Source: an uncultured Bacteroidia bacterium (GTDB lineage: Bacteria > Bacteroidota > Bacteroidia > Bacteroidales > UBA932). From it: a stretch of 9,404 bases of DNA. The DNA lies in contig CACXHM010000056.1 in NCBI GenBank assembly GCA_902767465.1, positions 1-9,404 on the forward strand, given 5' to 3'. Shown here one piece after another: positions 1 through 5,909 of the stretch. How positions within the stretch are numbered: position 1 is the first letter of the stretch; every line of letters starts with the position of its first letter. Below the pieces are notes generated by a model. That model was not told the DNA's origin, did not search any database, and saw only the letters and a list, made by a program, of their open reading frames with translations. The position numbers and the translations under genes are program-made.

Positions 1-321
1 GTTGCGATGACCGACTGGAACGGAATGCAGATTGATGGCCCCATCGAGACCGTTACCGGCATCCAGGAACTCAACGAAAAGTGGCTCGCCTTCGGCTGGG
101 ACGTCATCGTGGCCGAAGGACACGACTTCGAATCGATTCTCGGTGCATTCGAACTTGCCCGCAAGAAGAACGGAAAGCCCAAGATGATACTTTTCAAGAC
201 AGAAATGGGTCACGGAGTGGATTTTATGGCCGGTACCCACGTGTGGCATGGAAAGGCTCCCAGCGAAGAACAATGTGCAGAGGCCCTCAAACAGCTAAAA
301 GAAACCCTTGGAGATTATTGA
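1..321 (+). CDS. Transketolase, N-terminal (TPP-binding) subunit, 3' end only
   Basis: This is the C-terminal ~106 residues of the thiamine-diphosphate-binding half of transketolase, a cytosolic enzyme that moves two-carbon ketol units between sugar phosphates in the non-oxidative pentose phosphate pathway. The frame is open to the left edge, so the ATG at 7 is internal. What is seen: the end of the TPP-domain signature (W-N-G-M-Q-I-D-G, near the edge), then WLAFGWDVIVAEGHD, and GHGVDFMAGTHVWHGKAP near the end. These are typical of transketolases. The protein stops directly after this domain, and the pyrimidine and C-terminal domains are encoded by the next gene, so the enzyme is split in two. 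The stop TGA is 1 base before the ATG of that gene. The glycine-rich GDG/pyrophosphate-binding part lies outside the window. The family call is firm; substrate preference within the family is not shown. Confidence 0.93.
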   Translation, partial: VAMTDWNGMQIDGPIETVTGIQELNEKWLAFGWDVIVAEGHDFESILGAFELARKKNGKPKMILFKTEMGHGVDFMAGTHVWHGKAPSEEQCAEALKQLKETLGDY

Positions 322-322
322 T

Positions 323-1276
323 ATGAAAAAGTACGAAATTACAGGTAAGAAAGATACCCGCAGCGGATTCGGTGCCGGTCTTGTGATCGCAGGCCGTGAG
401 AATCCTAATGTGCTGGCCCTTACGGCCGACCTCAAGGGCTCGCTGAAAATGGATGCTTTTGCCGCTGAATTCCCCGACAGGTTCATAGAATGCGGTATTG
501 CAGAGGCAAATATGATTGGTGTCGCCGCAGGCCTCGCCCTCACCGGTAAGGTCCCGTTCTGCGGTTCCTTCGCGGAATTCGTCACCGGACGCGTGTACGA
601 CCAGATCCGCCAGGAGGTTTCTTATGGCAACACAAACGTGAAGATCGCCTCTTCGCATGCCGGCATAACCCTTGGTGAAGACGGAGCAACCCATCAGACC
701 ATGGAAGACCTTGCCCTTATGCGCGCTCTTCCGGGAATGACCGTACTGGTGCCTTGTGATTATAACCAGACAGTTCAGGCCACCATTGCCGCCGCTCGTT
801 ACAAAGGTCCTGTTTACCTTCGTTTCGGACGCCCTTCCGTGCCTATCTTTACCAATCCCGACGAAGCTTTCGAAATCGGAAAGGTTTATAACATGAACCC
901 CGGAACCGATGTTACCTTGATAGCGACCGGACATCTTGTATGGGAAGCCATTCAGGCTGCCGAGGCTCTCGAGGCAGAAGGGATCAGCGCAGAGGTGTTG
1001 AATGTCGCCACGGTCAAACCCCTTGATGCCAAGGCTATCGCGGAATCTGCCGCCAAGACCGGAGCTGTTGTTGTTGCCGAGGAGCACAATGCTTTCGGCG
1101 GCCTTGGTGAAGCTGTGGCATCGACGCTTGCTGCAGGCGCTCCTGCACCGGTTGAATTTATCAACGGAGGCGACCGTTTCGGACAGAGCGGTACACCTGC
1201 CGAACTTATGGCTGCATACGGATTGGATGCTGCTCATATAGTTGAGGCTGCAAAGCGTGCAATTGCACGGAAATAA
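323..1276 (+). CDS. Transketolase, C-terminal subunit
   Basis: This is the second half of the split transketolase, 317 residues. It carries the pyrimidine-binding domain (about residues 8-170) and the transketolase C-terminal domain (about 190-310). Seen directly: FIECGIAEANMIGVAAG around residues 55-70, where the glutamate of AEANM (E61) matches the catalytic glutamate that activates the thiamine ring in this family; SHAGITLGEDGATHQ at 111-125; and AEEHNAFGGLGEAVA at 252-266 in the C-terminal domain. It should pair with the subunit encoded just upstream to form the active site at the subunit interface. I chose ATG 323 rather than the in-frame TTG at 308, because GGAG at 310-313 sits 9 bases before it and the protein then begins MKKYEIT without overlapping the upstream gene. 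One base separates the two genes, so coupled translation is likely. 1-Deoxyxylulose-5-phosphate synthase has the same fold, but it is normally a single chain. Confidence 0.93.
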   Translation: MKKYEITGKKDTRSGFGAGLVIAGRENPNVLALTADLKGSLKMDAFAAEFPDRFIECGIAEANMIGVAAGLALTGKVPFCGSFAEFVTGRVYDQIRQEVSYGNTNVKIASSHAGITLGEDGATHQTMEDLALMRALPGMTVLVPCDYNQTVQATIAAARYKGPVYLRFGRPSVPIFTNPDEAFEIGKVYNMNPGTDVTLIATGHLVWEAIQAAEALEAEGISAEVLNVATVKPLDAKAIAESAAKTGAVVVAEEHNAFGGLGEAVASTLAAGAPAPVEFINGGDRFGQSGTPAELMAAYGLDAAHIVEAAKRAIARK

Positions 1277-1280
1277 CATA

Positions 1281-1366
1281 GTGCTCCCGATCCTGCTTTT
1301 TTGCACGACCGGGATCAAAAAACCAAAAGGCTCCCGGTCGGTTCTTTCTTGTGACACCGGGAGCAC
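1281..1366 (+). promoter_or_regulatory. Structured intergenic leader: four mutually complementary arms ahead of the sigma factor gene
   Basis: Four GC-rich arms can pair in competing ways. Arm A is 1281-1289 (gtgctcccg), B is 1306-1314 (cgaccggga), C is 1330-1340 (gctcccggtcg) and D is 1356-1366 (accgggagcac). Perfect 9-base pairings exist for B with C (1306-1314/1332-1340), C with D (1330-1338/1356-1364) and A with D (1281-1289/1358-1366). A also pairs with B over 5 bases. B-C is followed by a T-rich stretch (ttctttctt, 1342-1350), so it can be read as the terminator of the transketolase genes. D contains GGGAG (1359-1363), the only Shine-Dalgarno-like element before the sigma factor ATG at 1375, so A-D or C-D pairing would mask it. 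The complementarity is direct observation. Whether this is a terminator, an attenuator or a translation switch is inference. Confidence 0.5.
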
Positions 1367-1374
1367 TTTATAAG

Positions 1375-1875
1375 ATGAAAGAAGAAGATTTCCGCGAACT
1401 GGTTGGCAAGTACAGTGAACAGCTGTACTGGCATATCCGTAGCCTTGTGGGCTCGCATGAAGATGCCGATGATTTGGTTCAGGAAACCTTTATCAAGGTC
1501 TGGAAAGCTCTTCCCTCATTTCGGGGAGAGTCATCATTGTCCACATGGCTTTGGCGCATTGCCACCAACGAGGCCCTGGGGTTCCTGCGCAAGCGCCGGG
1601 TGCGTGCTTCGCTTATGTTCGAAAGTCTCGATGCAGAGGCCGAACGTGTGGTGGATTCCGATCCATGGTTCGACGGAGACAAGGCACAGCGCCAGCTTGC
1701 AAAAGCAATATTGTCGCTCCCTCCTAAACAGCGTTCGGTCTTTTGCATGCGCTATTTCGAAGAACTGCCATATGAGCAGATTTCCGAAATTACCGGCACG
1801 TCGGTTGGCGCTCTCAAGTCTTCTTACCATCTTGCAGCAGAAAAGCTCAAAGTCCTTATTGAATCTGTAGATTAA
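1375..1875 (+). CDS. ECF-family RNA polymerase sigma factor (sigma-70 group 4)
   Basis: This 166-residue protein has the usual length and layout of an ECF sigma factor. Region 2 spans about residues 6-75: DADDLVQETFIKVWKAL at 30-46 binds the RNA polymerase clamp, and SSLSTWLWRIATNEALGFLRKRR at 53-75 recognises and melts the -10 region. Region 4 spans about 110-163: LSLPPKQRSVFCMRYFEELPYEQISEITG, then TSVGALKSSYHLAAEKLK, the recognition helix for the -35 element. The linker is acidic and short, with no C-terminal extension. ATG 1375 is preferred over the in-frame GTG at 1351, which lies inside the leader hairpins; GGGAG at 1359-1363 sits 11 bases upstream of 1375. The next gene encodes a one-helix membrane protein that is probably its anti-sigma factor, and the third an exported Spy-like protein, so it probably serves a cell-envelope stress response. 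The specific signal and regulon cannot be read from the sequence. Confidence 0.93.
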   Translation: MKEEDFRELVGKYSEQLYWHIRSLVGSHEDADDLVQETFIKVWKALPSFRGESSLSTWLWRIATNEALGFLRKRRVRASLMFESLDAEAERVVDSDPWFDGDKAQRQLAKAILSLPPKQRSVFCMRYFEELPYEQISEITGTSVGALKSSYHLAAEKLKVLIESVD

Positions 1876-1907
1876 ACCTTTTTACTATTTATTTGTCTAA
1901 TAGTTGT

Positions 1908-2189
1908 ATGAGTAAGAAAATGAACTACAATGTACCCGACGGTTACTTCGAGAATCTTCAAAAAAGGCTCTCGGCTATTCCTGCGCAGGTGGAGAAACCG
2001 TCCCGGATGCAGAAGTTTACTCCTTACCTCGCGCTTGCAGCATGTTTTGCGATAGCGGTAATGATAGGCAATTTCGTATTGAGAAGAAGCACTGTTCCTG
2101 TTGCTTCGGAAGATGAAATTATCGAGTATCTTATTGCATCCGACATCACGCTGGCGCAAATAGAAGACTATTTGATAACAAATCAGTAA
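1908..2189 (+). CDS. Small single-pass membrane protein, probable anti-sigma factor
   Basis: The protein has 93 residues. The N-terminal ~35 residues are polar and contain YNVPDGYFENLQKRLSAIP (7-25), a pattern I associate with small Bacteroidota proteins encoded after ECF sigma factors. One hydrophobic helix follows (about 38-58, FTPYLALAACFAIAVMIGNF), then RR, then an acidic tail of ~30 residues with EDEIIEYLIASDITLAQIEDYLI. A cytosolic N-terminus facing the sigma factor and a periplasmic tail are the expected arrangement. No HxxxCxxC zinc motif is present, so it is not a classical zinc-binding anti-sigma factor. I chose ATG 1908 over the in-frame TTG at 1893. It lies 32 bases after the sigma gene and 4 bases before the next gene, with no clear Shine-Dalgarno sequence or promoter, so co-transcription is likely. 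The anti-sigma role is inferred from topology and position. Confidence 0.75.
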   Translation: MSKKMNYNVPDGYFENLQKRLSAIPAQVEKPSRMQKFTPYLALAACFAIAVMIGNFVLRRSTVPVASEDEIIEYLIASDITLAQIEDYLITNQ

Positions 2190-2193
2190 GGTT

Positions 2194-2757
2194 ATGAAAA
2201 AGATTTTACTTGCGGTTTCCGTATTGATGCTGACGGTGGGCCTCGGCGCACAGCAGCCCCAGAGGTCTCAGAAGTCCATCGAAGACTTCAGAAAAGCAGC
2301 ACATGAAAAGCTTCAGAGCGAGCATGTCGCTTATCTTACCATGGAGCTTGATCTTACCCCGGAAGAAGCCCAGGCTTTCTGGCCGCTGTATAACCAGGCC
2401 CAGGCAGAACAGAGGGAGAGTTTTCACGATTTTTCTGCGGCAAAAAAAGAATTGAAAGCAGCCGTCAAGGAGGGTAAGGATGATAAAGAAGTGAAAAAAG
2501 CCCTCGACGCATATGTCAAGGCAAAAGCTGCACAGCGTTATGTAATTGGAGAATATCAGAGCAAATTCGAGAAGATTCTAGGAGTTGCCAAGACTGCAAA
2601 ACTCTATCTTGCCGAAGAGAGCTTCCGTACAAAGCAGATTAATCGTCTCGGTTCCGGCGGGAAGGCCCCCCAAAACGGTAGTCGTCCTCAGGGCGGATCC
2701 CGTTACCAGGGAGGCAAGCGCCCTCAGGGTAACTCTAAACAGGCCGACGAGATTTAA
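2194..2757 (+). CDS. Exported Spy/CpxP-like periplasmic protein with Gly/Gln/Arg-rich tail
   Basis: The protein has 187 residues. It has a typical signal peptide (MKKILLAVSVLMLTVGLGAQ, cleavage probably after GLGA at 19). The mature part is almost entirely charged alpha-helix (about 25-150), with LTMELDLTPEEAQAFWPLYNQ at 48-68. LTPEEA-x-x-FWP-x-Y is characteristic of the Bacteroidota relatives of Spy/CpxP, sometimes named sensors of ECF sigma factors. Proteins of this class bind unfolded polypeptides or metals in the periplasm and restrain the anti-sigma protein; here that role is inferred from its position third behind an ECF sigma factor. The last ~37 residues are unusual: low complexity, with repeated RPQGG/RYQGG/KRPQG units. 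The start lies 4 bases after the upstream stop (AAGG at 2188-2191 is too close to be a good ribosome site), suggesting coupling. A strong hairpin follows the stop. Confidence 0.82.
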   Translation: MKKILLAVSVLMLTVGLGAQQPQRSQKSIEDFRKAAHEKLQSEHVAYLTMELDLTPEEAQAFWPLYNQAQAEQRESFHDFSAAKKELKAAVKEGKDDKEVKKALDAYVKAKAAQRYVIGEYQSKFEKILGVAKTAKLYLAEESFRTKQINRLGSGGKAPQNGSRPQGGSRYQGGKRPQGNSKQADEI

Positions 2758-2790
2758 CTGATCGGCATTCTGCTGACTGACAGTTACTTA

Positions 2791-2834
2791 ATACTAAAGT
2801 CTCTGGTGCAAAAACACCAGAGACTTTTAAGTAT
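2791..2834. terminator. Bidirectional intrinsic terminator between convergent genes
   Basis: There is a perfect 13-base inverted repeat: aaagtctctggtg (2796-2808) and caccagagacttt (2815-2827), with a 6-base loop caaaaa. An extra atact/agtat pairing (2791-2795/2830-2834) flanks it across a 2-base bulge. The stem has A-rich and T-rich flanks on either side, so it can stop transcripts both from the sigma factor operon and from malate dehydrogenase on the other strand. It lies in the 106-base gap between the two stop codons. Confidence 0.85.
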
Positions 2835-2863
2835 AACGCTGAAAATCAGCTATTTATGCTTTG

Positions 2864-3850
2864 TTAAAGATTGGGGTTGAGGGTCTTCCAATCTGCCACC
2901 GGAGGAACGATGCCGAGGGTGACGATTTCATCGCGCATCTTGCAGAGGTGCTCGTATGAAGCCTTGAGTGCTGCCATCTCTTCTGCTGTTCCCTTGGGAG
3001 CTGTGAAGTGGACGCCGGTCTTGTCGATAGTGGTGGGCATTGCCATCATAACGTTCTGGAATACGGCATTGTTGACATAGCAGCCTGCCGGCCATGTGAA
3101 CTTACCCCCTCCCATTGCGGCTTCGATCATCTTGACTGCCTGGTATGCGGGGCTCTGGAAGGAGCTGCGTCCGCGGAGTTTGATGATGTTGCTGCCACCC
3201 TGAACGGTGTTGTGCTTGATGGTTTCCCACTTTTCGGCGCTGAGTCCGCACTCTGCGAGGGGCTTGCCGTCGATTTTAACCTGAGATGCGAATACTGCCA
3301 TGGCCTCTCCGTGTCCGCCATAGGTGTGTGCACCGGTAACCTTGCACTGCTGCACTCCGAATTCCTGCGCAAGAGCTTCCTGCAGACGTGTGCTGTCGAG
3401 TGCAGCTAGGCTGGTGAGCTGGTTGGGCTTGAGTCCGGAATGGATGAGGGCGGTGAGAGCGGTAACGTCAGCGGGATTGAAAATGACCACGACGTGCTTG
3501 ACATCGGGGCAATATTTCTTGATATTATCGCCGAATTCGGCTGCAATCTGGCAGTTGCCCTTGAGAAGGTCTTCGCGGGTCATGCCTTCTTTGCGGGGTG
3601 CGCCGCCTGAGGAGATGATATACTTTGCTCCTGTGAAAGCCTCTGCAGGGTCGATGGTTGCAGTTACATTGGCTCCTTCGAAAGCGCAGTGATCAATTTC
3701 ACCGAGAACACCTTTGAGACCGGGCTCGTAGATGTCATAAAGGCACACATTAGGGGTAAGGCCGAGCATAAGCACGGACTGGGCCATATTGGAGCCAATC
3801 ATTCCACCTGCTCCAACGATGACCAATTTTTCATTTGTCAAGTATTTCAT
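2864..3850 (-). CDS. mdh: Malate dehydrogenase (NAD-dependent, LDH/MDH superfamily)
   Basis: This cytosolic enzyme interconverts malate and oxaloacetate with NAD(H), in the reductive or oxidative branch of the TCA cycle. The 328-residue protein has a Rossmann motif GAGGMIG at 13-19, and an aspartate after the second strand (LYDI, D39) that selects NAD over NADP. The substrate arginines are visible in GGAPRKEGMTREDLL (R86, R92) and in LDSTRLQ (R155), with D152 as proton-relay partner. The catalytic histidine is H180 in the TYGGHGE motif. Arginine at position 86, in place of the lactate dehydrogenase glutamine, supports malate as substrate. The TTG-free start at 3850 gives MKYLTNEKLVIVGAGG, which leaves the Rossmann fold at the usual distance from the N-terminus. 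A possible -7 element lies at 3883-3890. The gene is monocistronic here, divergent from the phosphopantetheinyl transferase and convergent with the sigma operon. Confidence 0.93.
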   Translation of the reverse strand: MKYLTNEKLVIVGAGGMIGSNMAQSVLMLGLTPNVCLYDIYEPGLKGVLGEIDHCAFEGANVTATIDPAEAFTGAKYIISSGGAPRKEGMTREDLLKGNCQIAAEFGDNIKKYCPDVKHVVVIFNPADVTALTALIHSGLKPNQLTSLAALDSTRLQEALAQEFGVQQCKVTGAHTYGGHGEAMAVFASQVKIDGKPLAECGLSAEKWETIKHNTVQGGSNIIKLRGRSSFQSPAYQAVKMIEAAMGGGKFTWPAGCYVNNAVFQNVMMAMPTTIDKTGVHFTAPKGTAEEMAALKASYEHLCKMRDEIVTLGIVPPVADWKTLNPNL

Positions 3851-3882
3851 ATCGAATAAAACAGTTGTTCTGTTCTGGACTG

Positions 3883-3890
3883 CAAAGATA
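3883..3890 (-). promoter_or_regulatory. Bacteroidota-type -7 element for malate dehydrogenase
   Basis: On the minus strand this reads TATCTTTG, an exact match to the TAnnTTTG consensus of the Bacteroidota housekeeping sigma factor. It lies 32 bases upstream of the ATG. No good TTTG-like -33 box is visible at the usual distance, so the call rests on one element and its position. Confidence 0.5.
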
Positions 3891-3908
3891 GTTATTTCCT
3901 TTGATTTC

Positions 3909-3936
3909 TTGAATATCTAAAAATTGATTATATTTG
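3909..3936 (+). promoter_or_regulatory. Bacteroidota-type promoter for the phosphopantetheinyl transferase gene
   Basis: TATATTTG at 3929-3936 matches TAnnTTTG exactly. A partial -33 element, TTG at 3909-3911, lies 17 bases upstream, slightly closer than the common 19-21. Transcription would start around 3943, only ~10 bases before the ATG at 3953, so the mRNA leader would be very short. It is back to back with the malate dehydrogenase element at 3883-3890. Confidence 0.55.
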
Positions 3937-3952
3937 CATGTTATAATTATTT

Positions 3953-4591
3953 ATGGCACTATTTCTCACAAAAGACCTCGACGATGACGCGCACTCGCGT
4001 CTCGGAGTTTGGCATATTACCGAAACTGAGGCAGAACTTAAGGCAATTACCTCCGTCCCGTCTGATGAACTCGAGGAAATCTCGTTCATAAAGAGTGAAT
4101 CCCTGCGCAAGCAGAAATTGGCAGTCCGCGCCCTTCTTGACGCTATGTTCGAGGAAAAGGTTTATCTTTCCCATCACGATAACGGCAAGCCCTATATCGA
4201 GAATAACGTCACAAATATTTCCATTACCCATACCGATAAATACGTTGCCGTCATTCTCAACGACCTGGAAGATGTGGGTATCGATTGTGAGAGTTTCGAC
4301 CGTGATTTTTCGGCGGTTGAAAAAAAGGCTCTTTCAGAGGAAGAAATCGACGACCTTGACGATGACCGCCGCAACGAACAGCTCGCAATATACTGGTGCG
4401 CCAAAGAAGCGGTTTACAAAAAACTTTCCCAATACAAGGTGGATTTTGCCGAGCAGATAGAAATCGATTCGTTCCGTCCGAAGGGGGAAGGCGAACTCGA
4501 AGCCACCTTTATCCATAAGGACGGCTTCGAAGAGAATTTCGATCTGGAGTACATGACATTTGACCGTCATGTACTGGTGTGGATAGCCTAA
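3953..4591 (+). CDS. 4'-phosphopantetheinyl transferase, Sfp/AcpT type
   Basis: The enzyme transfers the phosphopantetheine arm of coenzyme A to a serine on a carrier protein (acyl carrier protein or a synthase domain), making it active. The 212-residue length fits the Sfp group rather than the ~120-residue AcpS group. Seen directly: the substrate-side motif GKPYI at 78-82; ISITHTDKYVAV at 89-100; the magnesium-binding VGIDCE at 108-113 (D111, E113); and the second catalytic signature YWCAKEAVYK at 147-156, matching W-x-x-K-E-A with K151 and E152. All key residues are present. No carrier protein, polyketide or peptide synthetase gene is in the window, so it is probably the general enzyme for fatty-acid ACP, although a specialised role cannot be excluded. 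The start is fixed by the promoter just upstream. Its stop codon overlaps the stop of the convergent deformylase gene. Confidence 0.88.
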   Translation: MALFLTKDLDDDAHSRLGVWHITETEAELKAITSVPSDELEEISFIKSESLRKQKLAVRALLDAMFEEKVYLSHHDNGKPYIENNVTNISITHTDKYVAVILNDLEDVGIDCESFDRDFSAVEKKALSEEEIDDLDDDRRNEQLAIYWCAKEAVYKKLSQYKVDFAEQIEIDSFRPKGEGELEATFIHKDGFEENFDLEYMTFDRHVLVWIA

Positions 4592-5202
4592 TCGCTGATT
4601 CTTAATGATCCCGGGACGGCTTTGTCTATGTAGAGAATGCCGTCAAGGTGGTCGCATTCATGCTGGAAAATGACTGCGGAAAAGCCCTGAACCCTTTCGC
4701 TTGTGTCTTTGAGTGATTTAGGGGAGGTGTATTTAATGTCGATATCTCGATACCGTTCAACATCTCCTCTCCAGCCGGGAACGGAGAGACATCCTTCCGG
4801 CCCCGGGAGTGTTTCACCCCGCATGCCGGTAATCCTGATATTTGGATAGACCTCAAAAGGCTCTCCTTCTTTATCGAATCGTTGCACTGCAACCACCCTT
4901 CTCAGGAGCCCTACCTGCGGAGCGGCAATTCCAACTCCGTCCTGACTCGGGTCGGTGACCGTGCCGAGCAGTTTTTCGGACAGGGCCCTGAACAGGTCGG
5001 ATGCGATTTCGGCGTCCGAAAGCTCCTTGCTAGGAGTGCGCAGCTGCAGGTTGTCCTCCCGGTCGAAGATTGTCAGCACCCGAAGTGGAATTTCCGCGTT
5101 GATAATTGTGTTTTCTTCCGGGGTCCATGCGTTTTTGTGCGAGCAGGACGCTGCAAGGAAGAGCGCTGCGGTTATGATTGTTTTGCCCGTGATGTGTAAC
5201 AT
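4588..5202 (-). CDS. Peptide deformylase with an apparent lipoprotein signal peptide
   Basis: Peptide deformylase removes the formyl group from the N-terminal methionine of new proteins using a bound metal ion, and normally works in the cytosol at the ribosome. All three family motifs are intact: GVGIAAPQVG (89-98; Q96), EGCLS (136-140; metal ligand C138) and FQHECDHLDG (179-188; H181, E182, H185). The oddity is the N-terminus: MLHITGKTIITAALFLAASC has a basic residue, a hydrophobic core and a lipobox ending in LAASC, so C20 would be lipidated and the enzyme placed in the periplasm. The ~25 residues after the cysteine (SHKNAWTPEEN...) form a linker before the catalytic domain. At 204 residues it is longer than usual because of this leader. 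It lies 53 bases after the HD gene in the same orientation and is probably in that operon. No start inside the frame would give a clean cytosolic form, since the next methionine (127) lies within the fold. Family certain; export strongly suggested. Confidence 0.88.
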   Translation of the reverse strand: MLHITGKTIITAALFLAASCSHKNAWTPEENTIINAEIPLRVLTIFDREDNLQLRTPSKELSDAEIASDLFRALSEKLLGTVTDPSQDGVGIAAPQVGLLRRVVAVQRFDKEGEPFEVYPNIRITGMRGETLPGPEGCLSVPGWRGDVERYRDIDIKYTSPKSLKDTSERVQGFSAVIFQHECDHLDGILYIDKAVPGSLRISD

Positions 5203-5255
5203 GTTGAATAGTAGCTAATTATTTAAAAGGTGTCGCTGATTTTACCCGATAACTT

Positions 5256-5909
5256 TTAAGTAAGTGATTGAGTGTCAGTTGTTAGCATTTTACGGTAAAA
5301 GCGGTCGAAGAGGTCTTCCAGCCATCCTGGTTGGCGAATGTTCTGCCGGAACTGCTCGAGGCGGGCGGCGTTTGGAGATTCCGGTATCCAGAGTTTGAGG
5401 TAGCCGCCGTAATCGTATTTTTCTTTGAGATGGCTCAGCATGCGCTCCCAATGTCCTTCGCGGTTGAGCTGAGGGTAATGGGAGAGTCCGTATTGTATTG
5501 TGCGGAGCACGATGGTTTCGCCGTCGATGATGCGGTCGGCCTCAGCTACGATTCGCCCGTAGATGCTTCGGGGGGCATGGTCGGAAGAAGCCCGATGATC
5601 TTCTGCCGCCTGGGCCATTGTTTCGATTTGCTCTTTGGAGAACCATGTGCGGAGCATTGCGTCCCGGCGGATGATGTGTCCGGAGGCTAAATGATGCGAT
5701 TCCCTCACTTTGCACAGGCCCGTATCGTGGTAGGCGGCAATGGTGTAAACCATGTCGTCATCTATTTGATACTGATCTTTGAGGATATGTGCAAGTGCCA
5801 GGCTTTGCTCGATTACGGTGCGGACATGGTTGATGCGGTGAGCCCGGTCGAAGGCTGCATAACGGGGGATGATTTCATCCTCTATATATTTCTGCAGTTC
5901 CGCATTCAT
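5256..5909 (-). CDS. HD-domain metal-dependent phosphohydrolase of unknown substrate
   Basis: The protein has 217 residues. It carries the HD signature in order: H28 in RINHVRTVIE, the H61-D62 pair in AAYHDTGL, further histidines around 71-78 and H105 (AAEDHR), and D125 in VAEADRI. These are the metal ligands of HD phosphohydrolases, which cleave phosphate esters of nucleotides or related molecules. The C-terminal ~85 residues (GLSHYPQLNREGHWERMLSHL and beyond) are helical and aromatic-rich, with no motif I recognise. I chose ATG 5909, which overlaps the stop of the upstream ABC ATPase as ATGA, over the in-frame ATG at 5948 that lies inside that gene; the short form starts MNAELQKYIEDEIIP. 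Tight coupling suggests joint expression with the ATPase, but no shared function is known to me. The substrate is not shown: it lacks the RelA/SpoT synthetase and GYP features, and metabolite phosphatase is the default guess. Confidence 0.82.
   Translation of the reverse strand: MNAELQKYIEDEIIPRYAAFDRAHRINHVRTVIEQSLALAHILKDQYQIDDDMVYTIAAYHDTGLCKVRESHHLASGHIIRRDAMLRTWFSKEQIETMAQAAEDHRASSDHAPRSIYGRIVAEADRIIDGETIVLRTIQYGLSHYPQLNREGHWERMLSHLKEKYDYGGYLKLWIPESPNAARLEQFRQNIRQPGWLEDLFDRFYRKMLTTDTQSLT

Noticed and set aside
308..322. TTG start five codons upstream of the transketolase C-subunit ATG
   Set aside because: It would overlap the previous gene, and GGAG sits at the right distance from ATG 323 instead.
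287..1366. Long antisense open frame of 359 codons opposite the transketolase subunit gene
   Set aside because: The translation shows no recognisable domain and its composition is that of a reverse-frame reading. The + strand frame has clear transketolase motifs throughout.
1351..1374. GTG start giving eight extra residues on the sigma factor
   Set aside because: It lies inside the leader hairpin arms; ATG 1375 gives the normal ECF N-terminus and has GGGAG upstream.
3008..3409. Open frame on the + strand across malate dehydrogenase
   Set aside because: It lies fully inside the confirmed mdh gene, in antisense, with no motif, promoter or ribosome site.
5223..5259. Inverted repeat ttaaaag/cttttaa after the HD gene as a terminator
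   Set aside because: The stem is only seven bases, nearly all A/T, with a 23-base loop. It is too weak to call, and the deformylase gene follows in the same direction.
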